64,000 nt of DNA from Phenylobacterium sp. (GTDB lineage Bacteria > Pseudomonadota > Alphaproteobacteria > Caulobacterales > Caulobacteraceae), in contig NZ_JAUYAW010000066.1 in assembly GCF_030693405.1 (NCBI RefSeq), forward strand, positions 1 through 64,000, in the 5' to 3' direction. Shown here piece after piece: positions 22,955 through 33,841 of this stretch. Under the pieces are notes generated by a model. The model ran no database searches, was not told the DNA's origin, and saw only the letters and a list, made by a program, of their open reading frames with translations. The position numbers were made by a program, and so were the translations under genes. Numbering within the stretch: position 1 is the stretch's first letter; each line of letters opens with the position of its first letter.

Positions 22955-23274
22955 GCGTAAAGACGTTCGGGAAGGCAATAAATCAACCCCAGGCTTTGAC
23001 GAGTGTGCTCAAATAACCTAGGAATAGAATTCCGGTACGTCAGTTATAAATGCATCGTAAACAGAAAAACGCGGGATACGTCAAAAACTATACCTTGTCT
23101 TCGAGCGGGGGCGGAAAAATGCAAGTTAAATCAATGGGCTGGAATTGGCGCGAGGTTGAAAACCGGCCCTCGGCTTGACCTGTCACGTTCCGGCCACACC
23201 CGTGGCGAAAACGGCGAATTCCGGCGTTTTTCGGTCAAACAGAGCTGATCTGGGGCAAGGCGGGTCCTCGTCGC
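22955..23274 (-). promoter_or_regulatory. AT-rich leader/promoter region of receptor 2
   Basis: No gene is supported in this region. At 23165-23201 the minus strand carries GGGTGTGGCC, five bases, GTGACAG, ten bases, GGGCC, the same element as in front of receptor 1. Short plus-strand reading frames here show no protein-like features. Confidence 0.6.
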
Positions 23275-23296
23275 CAATAAAAAGCCCCGCCGGGGC
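23275..23296 (-). terminator. Intrinsic terminator after hypothetical secreted protein
   Basis: On the minus strand the stem GCCCCG/CGGGGC is followed by TTTTTATT. It lies about 50 bases after the stop codon at 23348. Confidence 0.85.
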
Positions 23297-23347
23297 GGCG
23301 AATCCGCTCCGACAGGGCTCTCAAGCTTGCCTTCTATGGCGGGCGCG

Positions 23348-23986
23348 TCAGCCGCCGATGACGGGCTCTTCCACCGACCCGGGCTCGCGGGTCGCCTCGG
23401 CGGGAACCTCCGGGGTCTCCGGGGCGGCCGGCTCGATCTCCGCCGACAGGTCGAAGGCCGGTCCCATCAGGCGCGCGCGCTCTTCCAGGGCCACGGCGGT
23501 CGTTTCGCAGCGCGCCGGCAGGGTCCAGCTCATCCATTCCTGCGCCAGACGCGCCTTGGGCAGGTCAGCAGCGCGGCTCCAGGTACCACGGCCCCGCCGC
23601 AGGGCGTCGGCGCCATGGGCGTTGATCGGCCGGGGGCTCGCCTTTTCGGCGGCCTCCATGGCGCGGCTGAACAGGGCCAGATTGCCCTCGCTCAACCGGT
23701 TGAGGTCCTCATAGGCCTGAAGGTCGTCCTCCAGGGACGTGCCAGGCCGGCGATAGGTGGTCTCGATGCGGACCACCTCCGGCATCACCTGATCGCGCAG
23801 GCCCTTGTGCGCCGACAGGGCGCCATAGCACCAGGCCACCAGCCCATAGGGGTCACGGGGCGCGCCGGGCGGGTAGGCGGCTTCGGCGACGGTCGCGTTG
23901 GGGGTGGCGGTCTCCATCGGCGCGGCCTCGGGGGTTGGCGCGTCTTGGGCCACCAGGGCCAGGGCGAACAGCAAGGGGGAAATCAC
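23348..23986 (-). CDS. Hypothetical secreted protein
   Basis: A 212-residue protein starting at GTG 23986 with GAGG upstream. It has a short hydrophobic signal sequence (ISPLLFALALVAQDA), an Ala/Pro-rich spacer, then a mainly helical domain with two Cys residues (AWCYGAL and PARCETT) that may form a disulfide. The C-terminus is Pro/Glu-rich. I do not recognise the family with confidence. It lies downstream of the oxoprolinase gene on the same strand, separated by 26 bases, and is followed by a terminator, so it may end that transcript. Confidence 0.65.
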   Translation of the reverse strand: MISPLLFALALVAQDAPTPEAAPMETATPNATVAEAAYPPGAPRDPYGLVAWCYGALSAHKGLRDQVMPEVVRIETTYRRPGTSLEDDLQAYEDLNRLSEGNLALFSRAMEAAEKASPRPINAHGADALRRGRGTWSRAADLPKARLAQEWMSWTLPARCETTAVALEERARLMGPAFDLSAEIEPAAPETPEVPAEATREPGSVEEPVIGG

Positions 23987-24012
23987 GGATTGGCGCCTCG
24001 AAGGTCAGGGGG

Positions 24013-27000
24013 TCAGGTCGACGCGGCGGACCCATAGCCCCCGCCCCCCGGGGTCTGGATCTCAAGCGTGTCGCCGGGCGCCACTGCAACGGAGAAGCAG
24101 CCCGAAAGTTCCTTTACCTCGCCCGCGGCGGTCATCAAAGCCTGCCGGCCCGCCGCCCCCGCGCCGCCCCCGGCCAAACCCGCTGGCGGATGAGTTCTTC
24201 GGCTGGACAGAAGGGCGGCTTCCATCGGGGCCAGGAAACGCAGGCGCCGCACCACCCCATCGCCGCCCCGCTGTGCGCCGGCGCCGCCTGACCCGGCGCG
24301 CAGGCCAAAGTGTTCCAGACGCACGGGAAACCGCCGCTCCAGGATCTCGGGATCGGTCAGGCGGGAGTTCGTCATGTGGGTGTGGACCCCATCGGCGCCC
24401 GGGGTGGTCGCCGTGGCCCCGGCCCCGCCGCACAGGGTTTCGTAGTACTGGCGGGTCTCATCGCCGAAGGTGAAGTTGTTCATCGTGCCCTGCGCGCCGG
24501 CCATGACGCCCAGGGCGGCATAGAGCACGTCGACCACGTGCTGACTGGTCTCCACATTGCCGGCCACCACCGCCGCGCCCGGGGCGGGATCGAGCAGGGA
24601 GCCTTTCCTCACGCGGATTTCCAGGGGCGCCAGGCAGCCGGCGTTCAGGGGGATGTCGTCGTCCACCAGGGTGCGGAATACATAGAGGGCGGCCGCATCG
24701 ACGATGGAGGCCGGCGCATTGAAGTTCGACGTCACCTGGTCGGAGCTGCCAGTGAAGTCGAGCACCGCGCGGCCGGCGGCCGGATCGACCTTGATCTCGA
24801 CCGCGATGGTCGCCCCGCCATCCATCTGCGTCGTCGCCGCCCCGTCGCGCAACCGGCCGATGGCCCGGCGCACCGCCGCCGTCGCATTGGCCTGCACGTG
24901 GCCCATATGGGCCTCGACCGTGGCTGCGCCGAAGCTCTCGATCATGGCCGCCACCGCCTCGCCGCCCGCCCGGCAGGCGGCGATCTGGGCCTTCAGGTCG
25001 GCGATGTTGCGGTCCGGCGCCCGGGACGGCCAGGGTCCGGCGGCCAGCGCCGCCCGCACCGGCGCTTCCAGGAACTTGCCCCCGGCCATGATCGGCAGGG
25101 CGTCAAGCAGGACCCCTTCCTCTTCGATGGTCCTCGAGAAGGGCGGCATGGAGCCCGGCTGCACCCCGCCCACATCGGCATGGTGGCCGCGGGCCGCCAC
25201 ATAGAAGCTCGGGCGCTCAGCGCCGCCCACGAAGACCGGCATCACCACGGTGATGTCGGGCAGGTGGGTGCCGCCGGCGTAGGGGTTATTCAGCGCAAAG
25301 GCCTGGCCGGGAGCTAGGACCCGGTGGCGGTCGCGCACCGCGCGCACGCTGGCGCCCATCGAGCCCAGATGCACCGGCATGTGGGGGGCATTGGCCACCA
25401 GCCCGCCCTCGGGATCGAACAGGGCGCAGGAGAAGTCGAGCCGCTCCTTGATGTTCACCGACTGGGCGGTGCGCTCCAGGGCCGCGCCCATGGCCTCGGC
25501 CACCCCCATGAAGCGGCGGTTGAACAGCTCCAGCGTGATCGGGTCGGCGGTGGTCAGGTCCTGGACCGAGCCCGCCGACCGTTCGTCTGTCGCCAGGCGT
25601 TGCAGGACGATGAGGCCCTCGGCGCCGGCCTCCGCCCGCCAGCCCGGCGCCAGGGCGATCTGGGTGTCGGGACGGATGATCAGGGCCGGGCCCTCCAGGG
25701 CCGTCAGGTCGGCGGCCTCCACCACGGGGACCAGAACCCGCTCGCCCTGGACATAGACTTCGGCCCTCCCTGGCTCTGCGGCGCTGGGCGAGTCGGTCCC
25801 ACCTGGCGACGCCGCAGCGTCCGCGCCGCGTCCGTCCCTGACCTCGGCCTCCACCGCAGCGATCAGGATCTGGCGGTCGGCCTCGATGAAGCCGAACAGT
25901 CGAGCGTGGGCGGCTTCAAAGGCCGACCGAACCTCGGAGAGAACACCCGGGACGACCGGGAGCTCGGCGTCGGCCCCGTCATAGCGCAGCTGGAGAGTGA
26001 CTTGTTGAGCGCTGGCCGCCGCCCCCTGGTGGACCAGATCGTCGGCTGCGCTGGCCAGCAGGCCCTGCGCCAGCCGGTCGGCGACCGCCAGTCCTTCGGC
26101 GTCCAGCCGCCGCTCCAGGCCGGCCTGCCGCAGGGCGCGCACCTGGGCCTGGCCGATGCCATAGGCCGACAGCAGGCTCCCGTAGCGCGGACACAGGACC
26201 CGGGTGATCCCCAGGGCCTCGGCGGTCTGGCAGGCCACCTGACCGGCCGCCCCGCCAAAGGCGACCAGCCCGTGGTCCCGGGGGTCGAATCCCCGCTCGG
26301 TGGAGATCTTGCGGATGGCCAGCGCCATCTGCTCCACAGCGATGGCGAGAAAGCCCTCCGCCGCCGTCTCGGGGCTCTTGGCGCCCATGGCCTGGGCGAG
26401 TTCTGCGAGCCGATGGCGAGCCGCATCAGCGTCGAGAGGCGCGTCGCCATTTGGTCCGAAAATGGGGGGAAAACGTCGAATATCGAGCCGTCCGAGCACG
26501 ATATTGGCGTCCGTCACCGTGGCCGGTCCGCCCCGTCCATAGGCCGCAGGCCCCGGATCGGCGCCAGCGCTGTGCGGGCCGACGCGCGCCCGAAGGCCAT
26601 CGAACTCCAGGATCGATCCGCCGCCGGAGGCCACGGTCTCGATATCCAGCATCGGGCTGCGCAGGCGCACGCCAGCCACCACCGCCCGGTCCCGCCGCTC
26701 CAGGCGTCCGGCATAGCGGCAGACATCGGTGGACGTGCCACCCATGTCGAAGCCGAGCACCGCGGGCTCTTCGGCCTCCTGCGCGGTCCTGGCCACGCCG
26801 ACGACGCCGCCGGCCGGACCAGAGACCACGGCGTCGCGGCCGCGGAAGGCGGCGGCCGAGACCAGGGCGCCGGCCGAGGTCATGAAGTAGAGGGGCGCCC
26901 CGTTCACCGCCCGGGCCACGCCCTGCACATATTTTTGCAGGACCGGCGTCAAATAGGCGTCCGCGACCGTAGTTTCTGCACGCGGCAGGAAACGGGGCAG

Positions 27001-27591
27001 GGGCGAGACCTCATGGGAAAGGGCGACGAACTCAAAGCCGGCTTCGACCGCCAGGCGCCCGGCGCGCCGCTCGTGGTCCGGATTCAGGTCGGCGTGCAGG
27101 AAGGCGATGGCCACCGAGGTGCGGCCCGCCGCCCGCGCCGCCTGCAGCGCCTCGGTCAGGGCCGCCTCCGCCAGAGGCGTGACCACGCCGCCCTGGGCGT
27201 CCAGTCGCTCCTCGGCCTCCACGACCTCGGCATAGAGCGGCTCTGGCCGCACGATATTCAGGGCGAAGAGGTCCGGCCGGGTCTGGTCGCCGATCCGCAG
27301 GGCGTCGGCGAAGCCCTTCGTCGTCACGAACAGGGTGCTTGCGCCCTTGCGCTCCAGCAGGGCGTTGGTGGCCACTGTGGCGCCCAGGCGGATGGCCCGC
27401 ACGCGCTCGGCCGGGAAGGGCGCGCCAGGCGCGGCGTCCAGCACCCGCCGCATGGCCTCGATGGCGGCGTCAGGATAGGCCGGCGAGGCCGACAGAAGTT
27501 TCAGGGTCCGGACCTCGCCGTCGTCGCGGCGGGCGATCACGTCGGTGAAGGTGCCGCCTCGGTCGATCGAGAAACTCCAGAGCCTGTCCAA
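24013..27591 (-). CDS. 5-oxoprolinase / hydantoinase A-B fusion
   Basis: A 1192-residue fusion of hydantoinase/oxoprolinase subunits, the length of ATP-dependent 5-oxoprolinase, which opens 5-oxoproline to glutamate in the cytoplasm. Residues 1-190 are the N-terminal ATPase-like region ([27 protein letters not shown]); about 190-480 the HyuA core ([36 protein letters not shown]); about 690-1192 HyuB ([45 protein letters not shown]), ending with GGGGYGSA. The start must be TTG 27591, because an in-frame stop lies two codons upstream and the conserved domain begins at once. Related enzymes act on hydantoins, so the substrate is likely but not certain. Confidence 0.9.
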   Translation of the reverse strand: MDRLWSFSIDRGGTFTDVIARRDDGEVRTLKLLSASPAYPDAAIEAMRRVLDAAPGAPFPAERVRAIRLGATVATNALLERKGASTLFVTTKGFADALRIGDQTRPDLFALNIVRPEPLYAEVVEAEERLDAQGGVVTPLAEAALTEALQAARAAGRTSVAIAFLHADLNPDHERRAGRLAVEAGFEFVALSHEVSPLPRFLPRAETTVADAYLTPVLQKYVQGVARAVNGAPLYFMTSAGALVSAAAFRGRDAVVSGPAGGVVGVARTAQEAEEPAVLGFDMGGTSTDVCRYAGRLERRDRAVVAGVRLRSPMLDIETVASGGGSILEFDGLRARVGPHSAGADPGPAAYGRGGPATVTDANIVLGRLDIRRFPPIFGPNGDAPLDADAARHRLAELAQAMGAKSPETAAEGFLAIAVEQMALAIRKISTERGFDPRDHGLVAFGGAAGQVACQTAEALGITRVLCPRYGSLLSAYGIGQAQVRALRQAGLERRLDAEGLAVADRLAQGLLASAADDLVHQGAAASAQQVTLQLRYDGADAELPVVPGVLSEVRSAFEAAHARLFGFIEADRQILIAAVEAEVRDGRGADAAASPGGTDSPSAAEPGRAEVYVQGERVLVPVVEAADLTALEGPALIIRPDTQIALAPGWRAEAGAEGLIVLQRLATDERSAGSVQDLTTADPITLELFNRRFMGVAEAMGAALERTAQSVNIKERLDFSCALFDPEGGLVANAPHMPVHLGSMGASVRAVRDRHRVLAPGQAFALNNPYAGGTHLPDITVVMPVFVGGAERPSFYVAARGHHADVGGVQPGSMPPFSRTIEEEGVLLDALPIMAGGKFLEAPVRAALAAGPWPSRAPDRNIADLKAQIAACRAGGEAVAAMIESFGAATVEAHMGHVQANATAAVRRAIGRLRDGAATTQMDGGATIAVEIKVDPAAGRAVLDFTGSSDQVTSNFNAPASIVDAAALYVFRTLVDDDIPLNAGCLAPLEIRVRKGSLLDPAPGAAVVAGNVETSQHVVDVLYAALGVMAGAQGTMNNFTFGDETRQYYETLCGGAGATATTPGADGVHTHMTNSRLTDPEILERRFPVRLEHFGLRAGSGGAGAQRGGDGVVRRLRFLAPMEAALLSSRRTHPPAGLAGGGAGAAGRQALMTAAGEVKELSGCFSVAVAPGDTLEIQTPGGGGYGSAAST

Positions 27592-27665
27592 AACTTAACC
27601 TGCCTGATGTTCGATTGGCGTTGTCATCCCGACGCCATCTTCCTAAGGCTTGTGGCATTAGACCA

Positions 27666-28361
27666 ATGAGCTTCTGGCGCAAAATTGCTGGCCTGGCTGT
27701 CCGTTCTCCTGACGGCGCCGATTGCCCCGACTGCCCGGCTGGCCTGCCGGGGGAGGATCCTGCGTTCTCGACGGCGGTGACAGCCCTGGGCGCCAAGCTC
27801 GCCCGCGCCGACGGCGAGGCGGGTCGCGCCGAGTTCGACGCCTTTTCCGAAGTCTTCCAGTCTGACGAGGCCTCGCGGCCCAATGTCCGGCGCCTCTACA
27901 ACCTGGCGCGCCAGACCACTCGCGGCTTTGAGAGTTACGCCCGGCGGCTGGCCCGGCGCTATCGCAACTGCCCGCAGATCCTTGAGGACGTCCTGGACGG
28001 CCTGTTCCACATCGCCGCCTCCGACGGGGCGGTGAGCGATGACGAGATGGTCTATCTGGAGCGCGTGGCGGAGTTGTTCGGCTTTTCCGAGCTTGTCTTC
28101 CGTCGCCTGAAGGCCACCCACCTCGGCCTGGCAGCCGACGACCCCTATGCGGTGCTGGGCGCCCCCCACGACGCCAGCGACGATCAGCTGCGGGCGGCCT
28201 GGAAGATCGCCCTGATCGAGAGCCACCCCGACCGGGCCCGGTCGCGGGGCCTGCCCCAGGAGTTCATCGAAGTCGCCGAAGCCAAGGCCAAGGCGATCAA
28301 CTCAGCTTTTGAATCCGCCATGCGCGAACGGCGGGAACTGGCCCTGGTCGGCGCCGCTTAA
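27666..28361 (+). CDS. TerB/DnaJ domain protein (DjlA-like co-chaperone)
   Basis: A 231-residue protein. Residues 20-140 form an all-helical TerB-type domain (GAKLARADGEAGRAEFDAF, HIAASDGAVSDDEMVYLERV). Residues 163-231 are a J domain with the HPD tripeptide in IESHPDRA that activates DnaK. This layout matches DjlA, but there is no clear N-terminal membrane anchor, so it is probably cytoplasmic or only peripherally bound. Two Cys (CPDCP) sit near the N-terminus. It is divergent from the oxoprolinase gene. Confidence 0.9.
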   Translation: MSFWRKIAGLAVRSPDGADCPDCPAGLPGEDPAFSTAVTALGAKLARADGEAGRAEFDAFSEVFQSDEASRPNVRRLYNLARQTTRGFESYARRLARRYRNCPQILEDVLDGLFHIAASDGAVSDDEMVYLERVAELFGFSELVFRRLKATHLGLAADDPYAVLGAPHDASDDQLRAAWKIALIESHPDRARSRGLPQEFIEVAEAKAKAINSAFESAMRERRELALVGAA

Positions 28362-28461
28362 TGCGCCATCCTGTGGCCAATATCACCGTCCAGGATTGAC
28401 CTTCCCGGGCATAGGACAAAGACTTCGCTCAGCCCCCAGAGAGAGGCGACCAGAGGAGATA

Positions 28462-28761
28462 ATGGACCAGCAACCCCCCCAGAGCGGCAAGCCCGCTCTC
28501 CGCAGCCTCACAGCTATCGGCGGCGCGATCGCAGCGGCCGTGGCGGTCGTGGTCGGCGTGGTCCTGGCCTTCGTGTTCGCCGCCACCGTCGTCGTGGTCG
28601 GCCTGATGCTCAGCCTGCTGGTCGGCCTGGCCGCCTTCGCGGTGCGCGCCAGCCGCATGGGCCGTCGCAAGGACAAGGGCGGCGCCGAGGACGGCGTGAT
28701 CGAGGCCCAGCATCTGGGTGGCCATCACTGGGTCGCCTACGGCTGGAACGAGCGGGCCTGA
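28462..28761 (+). CDS. Small membrane protein, unknown function
   Basis: A 99-residue protein with AGAGGAGAT immediately upstream. A hydrophobic region at about residues 16-63, rich in Ala/Val/Leu, makes one long or two transmembrane helices (AIAAAVAVVVGVVLAFVF and VVVGLMLSLLVGLAAFAV). A basic patch SRMGRRKDKGG and a hydrophilic tail ending HHWVAYGWNERA follow. No family recognised. It sits 100 bases after the DnaJ gene on the same strand. Confidence 0.8.
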   Translation: MDQQPPQSGKPALRSLTAIGGAIAAAVAVVVGVVLAFVFAATVVVVGLMLSLLVGLAAFAVRASRMGRRKDKGGAEDGVIEAQHLGGHHWVAYGWNERA

Positions 28762-28847
28762 TCCGCACAAGCCCTGCCCAGCGCCCCTTGCCCCGCACCG
28801 GGTCGGCCTCTACCGTCGATTCAAACAATCGTTGGGAGAGCGAGCTT

Positions 28848-29138
28848 ATGATCGGCGTGGTGGCGACCCTCAAGGTCCAGGACGGCAAGGGCGATGAATT
28901 CGAAGCGGTCTTCAAGGACCTCATGGCCCAGGTGAAGGCCAATGAGCCGGGTTGCCTCGTCTACCAGCTCACCAAGAGCCGGGCCGAGCCCGGGACCTAT
29001 AAGGTCCTGGAAATCTACGCCAACGAAGAGGCCCTGAAGGCCCACGGCCAGACCGAATACTTCAAGGCCGCCGGCCCGAAGATGGGCCCCTGCCTCGCGG
29101 GCCGTCCCGAGATCGAGATGCTCGACGCCGTCCAGTAG
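28848..29138 (+). CDS. ABM-domain protein (putative quinol monooxygenase)
   Basis: A 96-residue ferredoxin-fold ABM protein. Typical features: VVATLKVQDGKGDEFEAVFKD at the N-terminus, EPGCLVYQLTKS, and YANEEALKAHGQTEYFK with the His of the ABM signature. Family members are cofactor-free monooxygenases such as YgiN or detoxification proteins; the substrate is not evident. GGGAG lies upstream of the ATG and a good intrinsic terminator follows, so it may be a single-gene unit. Confidence 0.9.
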   Translation: MIGVVATLKVQDGKGDEFEAVFKDLMAQVKANEPGCLVYQLTKSRAEPGTYKVLEIYANEEALKAHGQTEYFKAAGPKMGPCLAGRPEIEMLDAVQ

Positions 29139-29158
29139 GCGGTTTCGCACCCTAGCTG

Positions 29159-29189
29159 AGCCCGGGTCGCCTGCGCGGCCCGGGCTTTT
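29159..29189 (+). terminator. Intrinsic terminator after ABM gene
   Basis: AGCCCGGG pairs with CCCGGGCT across a 12-base loop and is followed by TTT, 20 bases after the stop codon. Confidence 0.8.
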
Positions 29190-29306
29190 GCATGTCTGAG
29201 GCGCCGTTCGTCGCCCGCATGGGGGCGCTGACAGAATTTCTCGCGTGACGCCGGCCCTGGATATTCCCTAGGGTCCCGGTCGAACGCCCGTTTGAATGGA
29301 GTCTCC

Positions 29307-30410
<1,104 letters not shown>

Positions 30411-30428
30411 AGGCCTGAGTGATGACGT

Positions 30429-30460
30429 CGGCAGGCCTGGCCCCCGCGCCGGGCCTGCCG
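30429..30460. repeat. Strong inverted repeat after the OYE gene
   Basis: CGGCAGGCC pairs with GGCCTGCCG over a 14-base loop. There is no T-run, so it may be a factor-dependent terminator or mRNA-stabilising hairpin for the OYE transcript. Confidence 0.5.
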
Positions 30461-30572
30461 GCCCATCCCCCCCCGTGCGGCAAGATTTATGCGGCGCCCG
30501 CAGACCTCGCGGCGCTTTCGCACAGAACTTGCGCCGCCCTGGAGCTAGGCTGACCTCCACAGGAGAGGTTCC

Positions 30573-32273
30573 ATGTTCCACGGCGTTCGCACCATGCTCC
30601 GCGCAGGTCTGCTGGTCCTGGCCCTGGCCGGACCGGCCTGCGCCCAGGGCGGTCCGCCGCGCCTCGACCTGACCCTCACCCCCCGGGCCGACGCCCTGGA
30701 CGTGCGCATGGTCCTGTCGGCCCCTGACCTGGCGGCCGGAGAAGGCCTGGTGCGTCTGCCGCTCAGCCTGGTGGGCATCCCCACCGCCCGCTATGACGGC
30801 CAGGCGCTGCAGGCCCGCGACGACCTGGGCGTGATCCCGCTGAGCCAGACCGAAGAGTCGCCGACCCCGCAGGGGACCTATCGCCGCTGGATCGTGGATC
30901 GCGCCACGCAAGGCGACGTGATCGTCAGCTACGCCGCCCCGCCCCGCGCCGTCACCGCGGCCACCAATAACGGCCCCCTGTTTGATCTGCGCCAGGAGGC
31001 CGGCGGCTTCATCGGCGCCGGGGTCGGTTTTCTCGCCGCCCCCGTCGCCCCGGGGCCTTGGTCGGTTCGCCTGGACTGGGACCTCTCGCAGGTTCCAGCG
31101 CCATCCCGCGGCGCCTGGACCTATGGCGATGGGGCCGTGGAGACGATCCTGCCGTCCCAGGCCCTGGCCTTCAGCTTCTATGCCGGCGGCCCCCTGGACG
31201 TCTTCCCACCGGATGGCGGCGAGGGCTTCCACATGTACTGGCTGACCGATCCGCCCTTCGATCCGGCCGTTCTCGCCGACAGGACCCGGCGGCTTTACGA
31301 CCATATGTCGGCCTTCTTTGGCGATCCGCCCGGGACGCCCTATCGCGTCTTCATGCGCGCCAATCCCTATGACGGGGTGGGGGGCACGGCGCTGGGGCGC
31401 TCCTTCATGTTTGGCTACAATCCCGCCGATCAGCCCACCGTCGAGAGCCTGCTGGGTCTTGTGTCCCATGAGGTGGCCCATACCTGGCCGGCCATGGCCG
31501 GCGAGCATGGCGAGACGGCCTGGTACAGCGAGGGCATGGCCGAGTTCTATTCGCTGGTCCTGTCCTGGCGGGCCGGCGTGACCCCCCTCGACCAGGTGGT
31601 GGAGACCATGAACGGTCGCGCCGACGCCTATTACGCCAACCCCCACATCAGCCTCACCAACGCCCAGGCCGCCGAGATCTTCTGGACCGATCCCGTGGCC
31701 CAGACCGTGCCCTATGGCCGGGGCTGGATGTACCTGCTGCAGACCGATGCGGAGATCCGCCGGGCCTCAGGCGGGGCCAGCAGCCTCGATGACATCGTCA
31801 AGGCGATCCGAAAGGCCCAGCTGGCCGGCGAGCCCCACGGAATCCCCCTGTGGCTGGAGCTGGTGGGGGCGCAGATCGGCGCGGATGAGGCTCAGGCCCG
31901 TTACGAGGCCATGGCGAGCGGCCAGCGGCGGCTGCCGCCGGCTGACCTCTACGCCCCCTGCCTGAAGGTCGTTCCCCGCCAGGTCCGCACCTTCGAGTTG
32001 GGCTTCCCCCGGGCGGTGCTGAACGGCGAGCGGATCGTCGTGGGCCTCGCGCCCGGTTCGGCGGCGGCGCAGGCTGGACTGCGCGAAGGCGATCAGATCA
32101 CCGACGTCCGCAATCTGAATGTCGCGCGCAAGGATCAGGATCAGACCATCACCCTGTCCATCACCCGCGACGGCGCCCCGCTCAGCCTGACCTACCTGCC
32201 AAGGGGCCAGGCCGTGGAAGCCTGGGGCTGGGTCCGCGATCCGGCGGCGCCCGAAAGCGCCTGCCGGTTCTGA
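30573..32273 (+). CDS. M61-like zinc peptidase with C-terminal PDZ domain
   Basis: A 566-residue exported protein. A signal peptide is cleaved near PACAQ. The zinc site is SHEVAHTW, with His299, Glu300 and His303, and the downstream WYSEGMAEF supplies Glu320 as the probable third ligand, as in M61 glycyl-aminopeptidase-like gluzincins. About residues 480-550 form a PDZ domain (IVVGLAPGSAAAQAGLREGDQITDV), typical of M61 members. The N-terminal half is beta-rich. It is probably periplasmic. AGGAGAGG precedes the ATG. Its end is 3 bases from the convergent lactonase gene. Confidence 0.85.
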   Translation: MFHGVRTMLRAGLLVLALAGPACAQGGPPRLDLTLTPRADALDVRMVLSAPDLAAGEGLVRLPLSLVGIPTARYDGQALQARDDLGVIPLSQTEESPTPQGTYRRWIVDRATQGDVIVSYAAPPRAVTAATNNGPLFDLRQEAGGFIGAGVGFLAAPVAPGPWSVRLDWDLSQVPAPSRGAWTYGDGAVETILPSQALAFSFYAGGPLDVFPPDGGEGFHMYWLTDPPFDPAVLADRTRRLYDHMSAFFGDPPGTPYRVFMRANPYDGVGGTALGRSFMFGYNPADQPTVESLLGLVSHEVAHTWPAMAGEHGETAWYSEGMAEFYSLVLSWRAGVTPLDQVVETMNGRADAYYANPHISLTNAQAAEIFWTDPVAQTVPYGRGWMYLLQTDAEIRRASGGASSLDDIVKAIRKAQLAGEPHGIPLWLELVGAQIGADEAQARYEAMASGQRRLPPADLYAPCLKVVPRQVRTFELGFPRAVLNGERIVVGLAPGSAAAQAGLREGDQITDVRNLNVARKDQDQTITLSITRDGAPLSLTYLPRGQAVEAWGWVRDPAAPESACRF

Positions 32274-32276
32274 TCC

Positions 32277-33188
32277 TCAGGCGTTGTAGTTGAGCTTCAG
32301 CCCCGGCCTTGGCCAGCGGACCTTGTAGAGCCGGCCCGTCGAGGAGGCGGTGATCCAGGCGTCGCGCATGTCGGCGCCGCCGAAGCAGATGTTGGTGACG
32401 ATCATGTCGGGGACGGGGAAATGCTCCGTCGATCCTGCGGGATCGAAGGCGGTGACGCCGCCATTGATGATCGTCGCCACGCAGACCTTGCCGCCCGCCT
32501 CCACCGCCAGGCTGTCCAGCAACTGATAGCCGGGCAGGTTGGCGATCACCCGGCCCGGCGCAAAGCCCGTCGGCGCCTTCAACTGGCCCGGCGCCTCGAT
32601 GTCGAAGGCCCAGAGCCGGCCAAGCTGGGTGTCGGCCAGATAGACCACGTCTTCGTCCGGGGAGAGGCCGACCCCATTGGGGGCGATCAGATGGTCGCGC
32701 AGACGGGCCACATGGCTGCCGTCGGCCTTGGCGTAGTAGAGCGCCCCGAACTTGCGGCCCTCCGGCGTCGAACAGCCGTGATCGCTGAACCAGAAGCCGC
32801 CCTGGCGGTCAAAGATCAGGTCGTTGGGTCCGACGAACGGGCGGCCATCGCAGGCGTCATACAGAGTCGTCAGCTCGCCGGTTTTCAGGTCGTAGCGCTG
32901 GATCATGCCGCCGGCGTGGGTGGGCGGAGTCGGGCCCGGAATCGTCAGGCCATCCTGCTGCGGCCAGGTGAAGGAGCCGCCATTATTGGTGATGTAGATC
33001 GCCCCGTCCGGACCGATGGCCGCGCCATTGGGGCCGCCGCCGGTCTCCACTAGGGTCTCGCGCTGGCCATCGGGTGTGATGCGCGACAGGCGCTGGGCCT
33101 TGATCTCGGTGAGGATGACCGAGCCGTCGGCCATGGCGATGGGGCCTTCGGGAAATTCCAGACCTTCGCAGACCAGTTCGATGTCCAT
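32277..33188 (-). CDS. SMP-30/gluconolactonase family protein
   Basis: A 303-residue six-bladed beta-propeller of the SMP-30/LRE family, starting MDIELVCEGLEFPEGPIAMADG, with AGGAGG upstream. Metal-site residues fit the family: Glu in FPEGP, Asn in PNGAAIGPDG and GPNDLIFD, and the Asp in YLADTQ. Family members hydrolyse sugar lactones using Ca or Zn. No signal peptide is seen, so it is cytoplasmic. No sugar catabolic genes adjoin it. Confidence 0.92.
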   Translation of the reverse strand: MDIELVCEGLEFPEGPIAMADGSVILTEIKAQRLSRITPDGQRETLVETGGGPNGAAIGPDGAIYITNNGGSFTWPQQDGLTIPGPTPPTHAGGMIQRYDLKTGELTTLYDACDGRPFVGPNDLIFDRQGGFWFSDHGCSTPEGRKFGALYYAKADGSHVARLRDHLIAPNGVGLSPDEDVVYLADTQLGRLWAFDIEAPGQLKAPTGFAPGRVIANLPGYQLLDSLAVEAGGKVCVATIINGGVTAFDPAGSTEHFPVPDMIVTNICFGGADMRDAWITASSTGRLYKVRWPRPGLKLNYNA

Positions 33189-33266
33189 GGGGCGTCCTCC
33201 TCTTGTCTTGTTGAGGCGGAGTATGGCCGGCGCCGTCGCGTAAGGACCAGAGGGCTTTGAGGGGAC

Positions 33267-33791
33267 TTAGCGCCGTTCCAGCACCCGCAGGGTGAAGGGA
33301 TAGTCGTCATCCTCGCCGGCCGGGTGTCGCATGGCGCTGACCTCGGTCCAGGCGCTCTCGTCGAAGGGGGCGAGGACCACGTCGCCTTCCACCTCGGCCT
33401 CCACCTCGGTGAGGTAGATCCGCTGGGCCCGCGGCAGGGCCATCGCAAACAGGGAGGCGCCGCCGATGACGCAGACCTCTTCGGCGCCGTCGTCTTCGGC
33501 CATCTCGCGGCCGATCTGCACCGCCTCGGTGAAGTCTTCACACACCAGGGCGTCCCGCGGACCGAAAGACCCGTCGCGGCTGAGCACGATGTTGGTGCGG
33601 CCGGGCAGGGGTTTCTTGGGCAGGCTGTCCCAGGTCTTGCGGCCCATGATCACCGGCTTGCCGAGCGTCAGGGCGCGGAAATTCACCAGATCGCTCTTCA
33701 GCCGCCAGGGCAGGCCGCCGTCCCGGCCGATGACGCCGTTGCGGGCGCGGGCGATGGGACCGGCGGTAAGGAGGATGCGTGCCATGGTCAT
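33267..33791 (-). CDS. folA: Dihydrofolate reductase
   Basis: A 174-residue DHFR. Blocks: ARARNGVIGRDGGLPWRLKSDL with the catalytic Asp, GKPVIMGRKTWDSLPKKPLPGR for NADPH binding, and EEVCVIGGASLFAMALPRA. I chose the ATG at 33791 (MTMARILL); the Met two codons later at 33785 is equally possible, and neither has a strong ribosome site. It makes tetrahydrofolate for thymidylate, purine and methionine synthesis. It is separated from thyA by three genes of a different function, although the two are usually neighbours. Confidence 0.93.
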   Translation of the reverse strand: MTMARILLTAGPIARARNGVIGRDGGLPWRLKSDLVNFRALTLGKPVIMGRKTWDSLPKKPLPGRTNIVLSRDGSFGPRDALVCEDFTEAVQIGREMAEDDGAEEVCVIGGASLFAMALPRAQRIYLTEVEAEVEGDVVLAPFDESAWTEVSAMRHPAGEDDDYPFTLRVLERR

Positions 33792-33841
33792 GGGGGTAGC
33801 CGACCCGGGGCGTGCAGGGAAGTGGCGCCCGCCGCCTGACC

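Noticed and set aside
23003-23248. 81-residue plus-strand reading frame upstream of receptor 2
   Set aside because: No protein-like pattern. It overlaps the leader block conserved between the two receptor genes on the other strand.
24013-27669. Long plus-strand open frame opposite the oxoprolinase gene
   Set aside because: It is the antisense shadow of a high-GC gene. The minus-strand product matches a known family along its whole length.
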